NCBI GenBank assembly: GCA_016213345.1
Contig: JACRAO010000093.1
Location: forward strand, 1-10,231
DNA length: 10,231 bases
Direction of reading: 5' to 3'
DNA from: Bdellovibrio sp.
Lineage (GTDB): Bacteria > Bdellovibrionota > UBA1018
Shown here: positions 1 to 6,115 of the stretch, in pieces
Numbering within the stretch: position 1 is the first letter of the stretch
How the letters are laid out: each line of letters opens with the position of its first letter
Notes under the pieces: generated by a model
Told to the model about the DNA's origin: nothing
The model's input: only the letters and a program-made list of their open reading frames with translations
Database searches by the model: none
Program-made: the position numbers and the translations under genes

Positions 1-2
1 AA

Positions 3-22
3 GTCCCAAAGGGACATTTTTT
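3..22 (+). terminator. Probable Rho-independent terminator at the window edge
   Basis: GTCCC, an AAA loop and GGGAC form a perfect 5-bp GC-rich stem, followed by one A and a run of six T. It would end transcription of a plus-strand gene lying left of the window. The stem is short, so its strength is uncertain. No coding sequence is recognisable between here and the antitoxin promoter. A weaker second candidate is a 4-bp stem near 96-114 followed by eight T at 118-125. Confidence 0.45.
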
Positions 23-158
23 AAGCACAGAAAAAATCTAAAACCCCACCACCGCTGCATTACTCATTAGACACCCCGGTCTATTTTGCCCGCAAGCCTA
101 TAAGGCCAACCCTTGTCTTTTTTTTACTGTCTGGATCACAGCGTTATGAAATACACTA

Positions 159-194
159 TTGACATGACTATACATATAAGTATACACTATACAT
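159..194 (+). promoter_or_regulatory. Promoter and probable autoregulatory operator of the toxin-antitoxin operon
   Basis: A consensus -35 box TTGACA (159-164) is followed after 16 nt by TATACA (181-186). Interleaved with it are repeated motifs: ACTATACAT occurs twice (167-175 and 186-194), and TATAC (169-173) is inverted as GTATA (180-184), around the palindrome GTATAC (180-185). Phd/YefM antitoxins are known to repress their own operons by binding short palindromes over the promoter, and this arrangement fits. The promoter boxes and repeats are seen directly; repressor binding is inferred. Confidence 0.55.
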
Positions 195-221
195 GAGGTT
201 TATCAACAGGAGGCCATATAC

Positions 222-488
222 ATGACAGTCAATGCGCTAAAAATAAGACAGTCATTTGGTGCTATTTTAAAGCAAGTTCAAGCTAGCAATGAACCACTTA
301 TTATTGAAAAAGGACGAGTACCTGTTGCTGTTCTTATTTCTTTGAAAACCTATAAGGAAAGATTTATTGATTTGCGGGAAAAAGAGAAAAAAGACGAACT
401 TTTTGAATCCTTTGTGGCTAGCGGAACAAAAACTGAAGAAAACTCCATGAAAGCACTACGGGAACTTCGTTATGGTTCACATCGTTGA
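222..488 (+). CDS. Phd/YefM-family antitoxin
   Basis: This 88-residue protein is the likely antitoxin of a type II toxin-antitoxin pair. Residues about 3-47 match the Phd/YefM fold: an N-terminal region of the NALKIRQSFGAILKQV type, then the strand-turn pattern EPLIIEKGRVPVAVLIS and a YKERF helix. The family uses this part for DNA binding and dimerisation. The charged C-terminal half (about 50-88) is the part expected to wrap around and block the toxin. A strong Shine-Dalgarno AGGAGG (208-213) lies 8 nt before the ATG, which fixes the start and fits the higher antitoxin synthesis usual in such operons. Its last 17 nt overlap the toxin gene in another frame, so translation is probably coupled. 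The operator-like repeats just upstream suggest autorepression. Family assignment is firm by motif; pairing is from context. Confidence 0.85.
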   Translation: MTVNALKIRQSFGAILKQVQASNEPLIIEKGRVPVAVLISLKTYKERFIDLREKEKKDELFESFVASGTKTEENSMKALRELRYGSHR

Positions 489-876
489 TGCATCAGTGGC
501 AATTAAATGGTTTATTCAGGAAACAGAACGCGATATCGCGCTCTCTGTTCTTCAAAGAATAATAAATAAGCCAAAACACTTTGCCGTGCCGGAGCTTTTT
601 TATTTTGAGCTCGCTCACGCCTTCAATCGACTCATCAAAAAACCTTCCCCGCTTCAGCTCCATCTTTTAGGTCAAGTAACTACTTTTGGCATTTATCGTT
701 TTTCAATGACTCCAGAGTTACTTTCTGAAGTTATATACTTTCAATCACTTGGTCTGAGCGGATATGACAGTGCCTATATTGGTCTTGCTAAAATTTTAAA
801 AGGAAAATGGATTACTTTTGACAAAAAAGCTCACAATACAATCGAACACCTAAACTTAAGCGAATGCTTGATTTAA
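472..876 (+). CDS. PIN-domain toxin, VapC-type ribonuclease
   Basis: This 134-residue protein spans a single PIN domain, the usual VapC length. The acidic metal-binding residues expected of the family are visible: D6 in the N-terminal VDASVAIKWF strand, E46 (or E41) in the PELFYFELAHAF helix, D99 in YDSAYIGLA, and D117 in the ITFDKKA strand. VapC toxins are Mg-dependent RNases that cleave tRNA or rRNA and stop translation; the target here cannot be told. The ATG lies inside the antitoxin gene (17-nt overlap), with GGGA about 8 nt upstream as a modest ribosome site. Its final codons, ATT TAA, fall inside the left copy of a 103-bp repeat, so the extreme C-terminus may have been set by the event that created that repeat. 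All catalytic acids are intact, so it is probably functional. The partner is Phd-type rather than AbrB-type VapB, a common mix. Confidence 0.85.
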   Translation: MVHIVDASVAIKWFIQETERDIALSVLQRIINKPKHFAVPELFYFELAHAFNRLIKKPSPLQLHLLGQVTTFGIYRFSMTPELLSEVIYFQSLGLSGYDSAYIGLAKILKGKWITFDKKAHNTIEHLNLSECLI

Positions 877-973
877 AAAACCTTAGTCTACTTAAAATAC
901 AACCATTTAATATATTCTTGCAAAGTAATATGAATGCCGTGCAAACTAGCGCGCCACTCTTGAGGCTCAAATG
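871..973. repeat. Left copy of a 103-bp direct repeat
   Basis: Bases 871-973 match 2344-2446 in the same orientation with five substitutions (at 880, 889, 899, 950 and 951) and no gaps. Similarity stops abruptly at 974 and fades left of 871, where only 867-869 still agree. The copy begins exactly at the end of the PIN toxin gene and ends where an unrelated 12-bp tandem repeat begins. Confidence 0.95.
873..973 (-). pseudogene. Decayed 3' fragment of a DUF218 (SanA/YdcF-like) gene
   Basis: Read on the minus strand in the frame of the intact gene at 2346-3035, this fragment corresponds to residues 198-229 of that protein. It keeps the TAA stop (873-875) and most codons. Relative to the intact copy it has T205A, H222Y and A228V changes, a silent change at R204, and W225 turned into a TAG stop. 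No start or N-terminal part is present. It is a non-functional leftover of a duplication of the gene's 3' end. Confidence 0.9.
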
Positions 974-992
974 AGTCAACAGATGAGTCAAC
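971..992. repeat. Tandem 12-bp duplication at the repeat junction
   Basis: ATGAGTCAAC occurs at 971-980 and again at 983-992, separated by AG (period 12). It begins within the last three bases of the left 103-bp repeat, so it marks the junction between that repeat and the ATPase segment. Confidence 0.75.
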
Positions 993-1023
993 ACGCCTTG
1001 GGCGAATATGTTGTCTTTTTAAC

Positions 1024-1061
1024 CCCTAATTAAAAAAGGCTATTGTTTTTTTAAAATAGGG
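1024..1061 (+). promoter_or_regulatory. Imperfect hairpin overlapping the ribosome-binding region of the ATPase gene
   Basis: CCCTA (1024-1028) is complementary to TAGGG (1057-1061), and an inner A-run (1032-1037) faces a T-run (1046-1052), leaving a loop of about 8 nt. The AGGG of the right arm (1058-1061) is the only plausible Shine-Dalgarno sequence for the ATG at 1068. A folded transcript could therefore hide the ribosome site. The pairing is visible, but much of it is A-T and could be chance; the regulatory role is inference. Confidence 0.3.
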
Positions 1062-1067
1062 TGTAAA

Positions 1068-2228
1068 ATGACAATAATGTATAGCTACCTAGCCCAGCAG
1101 ATCCAAAAAGACTTACTAAAAAAGATGGTTTTCCTGTCGGGTCCGAGACAGTGTGGCAAAACAACTTTAGCTCAAAAAATTCTTGGATTTCCGAACCATT
1201 CTGATCGCTATTTCAATTGGGACAATGATCTTCATCGGGAACTGCTTCTTAAGCAGAAACTCCCTATCACTCCAGGAATGATCGTGCTTGATGAAATTCA
1301 TAAATATATACGATGGAGAAATTATCTTAAGGGCATATTTGATTTAAGAAAACATGAGCTGAAAATCTTAGTCACAGGAAGTGCTAAACTGGATTATTAT
1401 CGAAGAGGTGGGGATTCGTTACAGGGTAGATACCATCACATACGCATGCATCCCCTTACTCTCATGGATATTGATACAAAAAATCAAGAAGCATTAGAGT
1501 CGCTTTTTAATTTTAATGGGTTTCCTGAACCTTTTTTTTCTCAATCTGAAAGTGAAACAAGAAGGTGGAGTCGAGAATATCGATCACGTCTTGTTCGGGA
1601 AGAATTGACTTCTTTAGAAAAAGTGAGTGAACTTTCTCTAGTGGAGTTGCTGATGATACGGCTTCCCGATTGTGTGTCTTCACCCCTTTCTGTCAATGCT
1701 TTAAGAGAAGATTTAAAGGTATCTCATCAAACTGTTTCGCGATGGTTGGATATTTTAGAAAATCTCTATGCCATTTTTCGTATTTATCCATTTGGAGCGC
1801 CACAGATTAGAGCTGTAAAGAAGGAACCCAAACATTACCATTTTGACTGGGCTTTAGTAGAAAACAAAGGGGCTCGTTTTGAAAATCTAGTTGCATGCCA
1901 TTTATTAAAGTGGTGCCATTGGATCGAGGATACCCAGGGGTATGATATGGAGCTTCGTTATTTTAAAGATAATGAAAAACGTGAAGTTGATTTTGTCGTA
2001 TTGAAAAATCGTAAACCTATTTATTTTATTGAGGTTAAATTTTCATATCAAGAGGCAGACTTATCGTTGCGGTATATAAAGAAAAAATTTTCTGAAGTGC
2101 CAGCTTATCAAATTTATTTCAATGATAAATCGGCTGGAATGAAAACTAAATCTTACAAAGATAAAGATAATATAATCATTTGCCCTGCTGTTGAATTTTT
2201 TGAAAAAAATTTTCATTTTGATGTGTAA
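1068..2228 (+). CDS. AAA+ ATPase, AAA_14/DUF4143 family
   Basis: This 386-residue protein is a P-loop ATPase of the widespread, poorly understood DUF4143 type. The N-terminal AAA_14 domain has Walker A GPRQCGKTT (25-33), Walker B IVLDEIH (72-78), a sensor-like LVTGSAKLD (101-109) and the family motif around GRYHHIRMHPL (120-130). Residues about 205-240 look like a winged helix. The C-terminal part (about 270-350) resembles a PD-(D/E)XK nuclease-like fold, with D308 and the E322-V-K324 pair in place. The family's cellular role is not established, so no substrate is given. The start at 1068 has a weak AGGG site 6 nt upstream; an ATG at 1077 is an alternative. The gene stands alone on its strand after the toxin-antitoxin pair. 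It sits between two direct copies of the neighbouring gene's 3' end, suggesting acquisition by transfer. Confidence 0.85.
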   Translation: MTIMYSYLAQQIQKDLLKKMVFLSGPRQCGKTTLAQKILGFPNHSDRYFNWDNDLHRELLLKQKLPITPGMIVLDEIHKYIRWRNYLKGIFDLRKHELKILVTGSAKLDYYRRGGDSLQGRYHHIRMHPLTLMDIDTKNQEALESLFNFNGFPEPFFSQSESETRRWSREYRSRLVREELTSLEKVSELSLVELLMIRLPDCVSSPLSVNALREDLKVSHQTVSRWLDILENLYAIFRIYPFGAPQIRAVKKEPKHYHFDWALVENKGARFENLVACHLLKWCHWIEDTQGYDMELRYFKDNEKREVDFVVLKNRKPIYFIEVKFSYQEADLSLRYIKKKFSEVPAYQIYFNDKSAGMKTKSYKDKDNIIICPAVEFFEKNFHFDV

Positions 2229-2343
2229 TAGAATAATGGCTTTTAATAATTTTCTTTCCATGGCATCAATGTTTCGGCGTAATCTTACAAACACACCTGG
2301 CTTGCTGCGAAAGTGTTAAAGTCGGAAATAATTCAGCACCTTA

Positions 2344-2446
2344 ATTTAAAAAGCCTTAGTCCACTTAAAATGCAACCATTTAATATATTCTTGCAAAGTA
2401 ATATGAATGCCGTGCAAACTAGTACGCCACTCTTGAGGCTCAAATG
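2344..2446. repeat. Right copy of the 103-bp direct repeat
   Basis: This is the intact counterpart of 871-973, 98 of 103 bases identical. It is the last 32 codons and stop of the DUF218 gene plus 2 bp beyond the stop. Being in frame and open, it is the ancestral or selected copy. Confidence 0.95.
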
Positions 2447-3035
2447 GTTCCTGATAAACTGACAAAGTGTGAATTTTTACTTTTAAATTATCATGATTTA
2501 ATATGGCTTCAAAAAGTGCTTTGGCCCTTTTCATATGATAAGAAGAAGTCACCAATAAAACCCGCTCCCATCCCCTCTCTTTTGCGTACCGAGCAAACCA
2601 AAGAGCATTTTCTTCTGTATTTGTACTTTCTCGTTCAAAAATCACATAGGATGGCTTTAGAGCTTGCAGTAAGCCGCGACGAAACTGTTGAGTCAAAGCG
2701 CTCCAATGCAACCGGTGCCCTACTCCAGACAAATATAGCATCGGAACACTGGGTGGCACAGGCGAACGACCAGCTCCACGCATCGGCATTTGCGAAAGCT
2801 CATAGTACCTATACCAAAGATCACTAGCTTGTGTAATACGCCCCCTGCCTCCAGCAAGGCATACAATAACATCTACTTTAGGAAGATGAACCCCATCTAC
2901 AGTGTCTTTATATTCATAAATCTCACCTGCTGAGAAGAAAGCAAACAAGAAGAACCCGAATAAAATCACTAATAGAAATAACAACGATGGTTTAAGAAAT
3001 AACAACGACATTTTAAGTGCTTTTTTTACTCTCAT
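2346..3035 (-). CDS. DUF218 (SanA/YdcF/ElyC-like) membrane-anchored envelope protein
   Basis: This 229-residue protein has one N-terminal transmembrane segment (about 10-35) after a basic start, placing a DUF218 domain on the periplasmic side. The domain is shown by the first strand and loop VIVCLAGGRGRITQASDLW (56-74), the acidic ESTNTEENA motif (136-144) and LVTSSYHMKRA (161-171), all hallmarks of the family. E. coli members (SanA, ElyC, YdcF) are linked to envelope integrity and peptidoglycan or lipid-carrier steps; the reaction here is unknown. The start is uncertain: neither ATG 3035 nor the in-frame ATG at 3011 (Met9) has a clear ribosome site. A perfect TATAAT read leftward at 3042-3037 sits so close to 3035 that Met9 may be the real start. 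Its 3' end is duplicated as a decayed copy at 873-973. Confidence 0.8.
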   Translation of the reverse strand: MRVKKALKMSLLFLKPSLLFLLVILFGFFLFAFFSAGEIYEYKDTVDGVHLPKVDVIVCLAGGRGRITQASDLWYRYYELSQMPMRGAGRSPVPPSVPMLYLSGVGHRLHWSALTQQFRRGLLQALKPSYVIFERESTNTEENALWFARYAKERGWERVLLVTSSYHMKRAKALFEAILNHDNLKVKIHTLSVYQEPFEPQEWRTSLHGIHITLQEYIKWLHFKWTKAF

Positions 3036-3036
3036 T

Positions 3037-3061
3037 ATTATACTTGCAATTGTTTTATAAT
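3037..3061. promoter_or_regulatory. Divergent -10 elements between the DUF218 gene and rpmB
   Basis: Two perfect TATAAT hexamers lie in the 68-bp gap, one read leftward (3042-3037, toward the DUF218 gene) and one rightward (3056-3061, toward rpmB). Neither has a convincing -35 box at the usual distance. In such AT-rich DNA a chance match is possible, so these are candidates only. Confidence 0.3.
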
Positions 3062-3103
3062 TTTACTAAGTTATGCTATTAGCTTTATAGGAAGAAAAAG
3101 TTT

Positions 3104-3328
3104 ATGTCTAGAAAATGTGATTATTGTGGTAAAAAGCCATCTTATGGCAATCAAGTTTCTCATTCTAATATCGAAACCCGTACCCGCTGGTTACCAAATA
3201 TAAAACGCATGAAAGCTGTGATAGATGGCCTTACCCGAACAGTCAGGGTGTGCACTCGCTGTATTCGCTCAGGCAAAATTACTCGTCCAACCAGAAGAAA
3301 ACTCGCCCCACAAATAACAACAAATTAA
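3104..3328 (+). CDS. rpmB: 50S ribosomal protein L28 (bL28), zinc-ribbon form
   Basis: This 74-residue basic protein matches bL28 of the large ribosomal subunit. Two CxxC pairs, C5/C8 near the start and C50/C53 in VCTRCIRSGKI, mark the zinc-binding (C+) version of the protein. The SHSNIETRTRWLPNIKR stretch (19-35) is the conserved rRNA-contacting core. Length is normal. A good Shine-Dalgarno AGGAAG (3089-3094) lies 9 nt before the ATG. It is not followed by rpmG (L33), its frequent partner elsewhere, and stands as a single gene here. Its TAA stop overlaps the stop of the converging ridA gene, so no dedicated terminator fits between them. Confidence 0.95.
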   Translation: MSRKCDYCGKKPSYGNQVSHSNIETRTRWLPNIKRMKAVIDGLTRTVRVCTRCIRSGKITRPTRRKLAPQITTN

Positions 3329-3714
3329 ATCTGAGCTATAGCCTCTATTTCTACTAATACATCTTTAGGCAAACGAGAAACTTCGACCGTAGAACGAGCT
3401 GGAGGAGAGTCCTTAAAATAAGCAGCGTAAATTTCGTTTACCTTGGGAAAATCATTCATGGATTTTAGAAATATCGTGGTCTTCACTACCCGACTCAAAG
3501 CACATCCTGCACTCTCTATCACAGCTTTTAGATTTTCTAAAACTTGCCTAGTTTGTGACTCAACATCCGCTCCCACTAACACTCCAGTGTCGGGACGAAG
3601 TCCGATCTGCCCTGAACAAAATATAAACTGACCAACCTGAATGGCCTGACTATACGGCCCAATTGGTTTTGGTGCATGACTTGTTAAAACAATCCTACGA
3701 GTTTCTGTGTTCAT
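3325..3714 (-). CDS. ridA: RidA/YjgF/YER057c/UK114-family enamine/imine deaminase
   Basis: This 129-residue protein is a full-length RidA-type protein, which forms trimers in the cytosol. The family hydrolyses reactive 2-aminoacrylate and related enamines/imines released by PLP enzymes such as threonine dehydratase. Key marks are PIGPYSQA (17-24, with Y21), FCSGQIGL (32-39), VVKTTIFL (76-83), and PPARSTVEV (104-112), where R107 matches the carboxylate-binding arginine of the active family. LPKDVLVEIEAIA (115-127) carries the expected glutamate E122. The start codon overlaps the maeB stop in ATGA (3711-3714), so it is very likely co-transcribed and translationally coupled with the malic enzyme upstream. 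There is no separate promoter. The functional link to malate metabolism is not obvious. Confidence 0.93.
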   Translation of the reverse strand: MNTETRRIVLTSHAPKPIGPYSQAIQVGQFIFCSGQIGLRPDTGVLVGADVESQTRQVLENLKAVIESAGCALSRVVKTTIFLKSMNDFPKVNEIYAAYFKDSPPARSTVEVSRLPKDVLVEIEAIAQI

Positions 3715-6008
3715 AAATAGAGATTTCCCTGTGCTTTTCTGCGATGTTGGATCTCCATTGCCGTAAATGCTGCCATATTTACAACATCACTCACGTCAGA
3801 GTTCTGTTGTAAAACATAAACAGGTTTATTCATTCCAACTAAAATCGGTCCAATTGCTTCTGCCTGTCCAAGCCTCGTCATGAGCTTATAAGCAATATTG
3901 CCGGATTGTAAATCCGGAAATATAAGCACATTTGCATTTCCAGGTACTTTATTAAATGGAAAACTTTCTTTAGAAATTTCTGGAAATACCGCCGTATCCG
4001 CCTGCATTTCACCATCAACTATCAGGTATGGCGCACGTATTTTTATCAAATCAACTGCATTCTTTACTTTCAGAGCAAAAAAATGTGCATTAGAACCAAA
4101 ATTTGAAAATGAAAGCATTGCAATACGTGGTTCTGTGTTTGTTAAGCTTTTTGAAAGCTCAGCAGTTTGAATAGCAATATCCGCCAATTCTTCCGCAGAT
4201 GGATCAATATTTACTGTGGTATCTGCAAAAAACATAACTTTCTTCTTAACAATTAACATATAAATCCCCGCTAAACGCGAACCTGGTTTGACTCCAATTA
4301 CTTGAATGGCAGGTTTTAGTGTTTCGGGATAACTATGAGATATGCCACTTAACAATCCGTCAGCATGCCCGGTTTCTACCATCATGGCGCCAAAATAATC
4401 TGTTTGTCGCATCAAAGATTTCGCCAATGCAAAAGTGACACCTTTTCGACTGCGTTTTTCTGCAAATTTTCTTGCATATTCTTCCCAGTTTTCACTATCA
4501 GAGGGACGAATGATTTTTATTCCAGCCAAGTCTTCTTCTAAACCAAGATCTTTGATGTTTTTTAATACATTTCTTTCATTTCCCAGCAAAACCGGCTCTG
4601 CAAATCCTTCTTCTCTAATCATGTGTGCAGCTTTTAAAATTTTAGGGTGCTCCCCTTCGGTGAAAACTATTTTAGCCAAAACTCCTTCTTCTTCTGTCTC
4701 AGATTGCACACGTTTTTTAATCCCTCGCATAACGGTATAACTTGAGCCCAAAAGCGTTTCTAAGTGGTCTTTATATTGTGCAATATCCACCTTTTTTCTG
4801 GCCACCCCGGTTTTTATAGCTGCTTCTGCCACACTAGCCGCTACCCAAAGCAGTACTCTGCGATCAAAGGGTTTAGGAATAAGATAAGTTCTGCCAAATT
4901 TGAAACTCTGACCACCATAAGCACGCGAGACATTATCGGGTACATCTTCTTTTGCAAGCTCAGCTAGTGCTTTTACGGCTGCCATTTTCATTTCTTCGTT
5001 AATACAAGTAGCCCGCGTATCGAGAGCGCCTCTAAAAATAAATGGAAAACCTAAAACATTATTGACTTGATTAGGATAATCCGAACGCCCAGTTGCCATA
5101 ATTGCATCAGGGCGTACTTTCAAAACCGCTTCTGGTAAAATTTCAGGGTCAGGATTGGCCATAGCAAAAATAACAGGGTCCTTATTCATATTTTGAATCA
5201 TCTTAGCCGACACAGCATCTTTTACTGAAACCCCAACAAAAGCGTCGGCTCCATCTAAAGCTTGAGCTATGGTTCTTTTTTCTGTATCAACAGCAAATTT
5301 TTCTTTGTAAGGGTTCATCCCTTCGCGGCGACCTTTATAAATAACACCCTTCGAATCACACATCATGATATTTTCCCGCTTAACTCCGAGCTGCAAATAA
5401 AGATTTGCACACGCAATGGCCGCAGCCCCTCCTCCCGAAAACACCACACGAACTTTTTTAATATCCTTGCCGACAACTTCTATTGCATTCAAAAAAGCAG
5501 CTCCACTAATAACTGCTGTGCCGTGCTGATCGTCATGAAAAACAGGAATTTTAAGTCGTTTTTTCAGTTCTTCTTCAATGTAAAAACATTCCGGTGCTTT
5601 GATATCTTCTAGATTAATCCCTCCAAAAGTAGGCTCCAGCATTTCGCAAGCACGAATTACATCATTGGGTTCTTTTGCATTAAGCTCGATATCAAAAACG
5701 TCAATGTCTGCAAATTTTTTAAACAAAACACCCTTGCCTTCCATTACGGGTTTAGACGCAGGCGCTCCAATATTGCCTAAACCTAAAACGGCTGTTCCAT
5801 TTGAAACTACAGCAACAAGATTGCCCTTAGCCGTGTATTCATAAATAAGTTCTTCTTTCTCTTGAATCATCCGACATGGCTCAGCAACGCCAGGCGTGTA
5901 TGCCAGACTTAAGTCTTTTTGCGTAGATACTGGTTTTGTGGGAATAACTTCGATTTTTCCTTTTCTGCCTCTAGAGTGATACTCTAGGGATTCGTCATAT
6001 AGTGTCAT
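3711..6008 (-). CDS. maeB: NADP-dependent malic enzyme with C-terminal phosphotransacetylase-like domain
   Basis: This 765-residue fusion has the length and order of MaeB. It oxidatively decarboxylates malate to pyruvate with NADP as the usual cofactor, supplying NADPH and linking the TCA cycle to pyruvate. The malic domain (about 15-150) shows the catalytic YTPGVAEPC tyrosine (Y37), the lysine in GAPASKPVMEGKG (81-93), the metal-binding E134/D135 and FHDDQHGT (158-165). A Rossmann domain follows with VVFSGGGAAAIA (188-199) and FAMANPDPEI (281-290). After a charged linker (about 410-440) comes a PTA-like domain (445-760) with GLLSGISHSY (551-560) and SGNIAYKL (702-709). In known MaeB proteins this domain is regulatory, sensing acetyl-CoA, not a working transferase. 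There is no Shine-Dalgarno before the ATG; see the promoter entry. First gene of an operon with ridA. Confidence 0.95.
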   Translation of the reverse strand: MTLYDESLEYHSRGRKGKIEVIPTKPVSTQKDLSLAYTPGVAEPCRMIQEKEELIYEYTAKGNLVAVVSNGTAVLGLGNIGAPASKPVMEGKGVLFKKFADIDVFDIELNAKEPNDVIRACEMLEPTFGGINLEDIKAPECFYIEEELKKRLKIPVFHDDQHGTAVISGAAFLNAIEVVGKDIKKVRVVFSGGGAAAIACANLYLQLGVKRENIMMCDSKGVIYKGRREGMNPYKEKFAVDTEKRTIAQALDGADAFVGVSVKDAVSAKMIQNMNKDPVIFAMANPDPEILPEAVLKVRPDAIMATGRSDYPNQVNNVLGFPFIFRGALDTRATCINEEMKMAAVKALAELAKEDVPDNVSRAYGGQSFKFGRTYLIPKPFDRRVLLWVAASVAEAAIKTGVARKKVDIAQYKDHLETLLGSSYTVMRGIKKRVQSETEEEGVLAKIVFTEGEHPKILKAAHMIREEGFAEPVLLGNERNVLKNIKDLGLEEDLAGIKIIRPSDSENWEEYARKFAEKRSRKGVTFALAKSLMRQTDYFGAMMVETGHADGLLSGISHSYPETLKPAIQVIGVKPGSRLAGIYMLIVKKKVMFFADTTVNIDPSAEELADIAIQTAELSKSLTNTEPRIAMLSFSNFGSNAHFFALKVKNAVDLIKIRAPYLIVDGEMQADTAVFPEISKESFPFNKVPGNANVLIFPDLQSGNIAYKLMTRLGQAEAIGPILVGMNKPVYVLQQNSDVSDVVNMAAFTAMEIQHRRKAQGNLYL

Positions 6009-6014
6009 AATGGG

Positions 6015-6042
6015 ATTATGCTAGCACGCATTGCACGTTCAA
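6015..6042 (-). promoter_or_regulatory. Sigma-70-like promoter of maeB-ridA
   Basis: On the minus strand, TTGAAC (6042-6037) and CATAAT (6020-6015) are separated by 16 nt. Counting 7 nt from the -10 box puts the start of transcription at or next to 6008, the A of the maeB start codon, so the mRNA may be leaderless. The spacer contains GCACG twice (plus-strand 6024-6028 and 6033-6037), a possible operator. The boxes are seen; the start site is predicted. Confidence 0.5.
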
Positions 6043-6078
6043 AAAATAAAAATGCTACGCGTTATAATTAAATTTATA

Positions 6079-6098
6079 CACCTGTTATCACCTGTTAT
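6079..6098. repeat. Perfect tandem 10-bp repeat beside the sigma-54 promoter
   Basis: CACCTGTTAT occurs twice head to tail (6079-6088 and 6089-6098) and ends 1 bp before the TGGCAC box. A one-helical-turn period would place two identical binding sites on the same face of the DNA. Its position right against the -24 box is closer than activator sites usually are, so it may be a repressor or accessory-factor site. Confidence 0.8.
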
Positions 6099-6099
6099 T

Positions 6100-6115
6100 T
6101 GGCACATAGCTTGCA
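6100..6115 (+). promoter_or_regulatory. Sigma-54 (RpoN) -24/-12 promoter
   Basis: TGGCAC (6100-6105), five bases, then TTGCA (6111-6115) reproduces the RpoN consensus (TGGCACG-N4-TTGCW) with only the G after CAC replaced by A. The GG and GC dinucleotides are exactly 12 bp apart, as the sigma requires. Transcription would start near 6126, giving a leader of about 52 nt to the ATG at 6178. This class of promoter needs an ATP-hydrolysing enhancer-binding activator, so the downstream envelope genes are probably switched on by a specific signal. No activator gene is in the window. Confidence 0.75.

Noticed and set aside
812..994. 60-codon minus-strand open frame over the left repeat
   Set aside because: It is out of frame with the DUF218 remnant, overlaps the PIN toxin 3' end and has no recognisable motif; it is a by-product of the duplicated sequence.
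871..2446. Composite transposon or insertion sequence
   Set aside because: The repeats are direct and consist of a host gene's 3' end; no transposase, terminal inverted repeats or short target duplication was found.
2444..2827. 127-codon plus-strand open frame opposite the DUF218 gene
   Set aside because: The minus strand holds clear DUF218 motifs; the plus frame has no domain or ribosome site.
3898..5844. Several 65-116-codon plus-strand open frames inside maeB
   Set aside because: All lie opposite a full-length, well-conserved malic enzyme and show no protein-like features.
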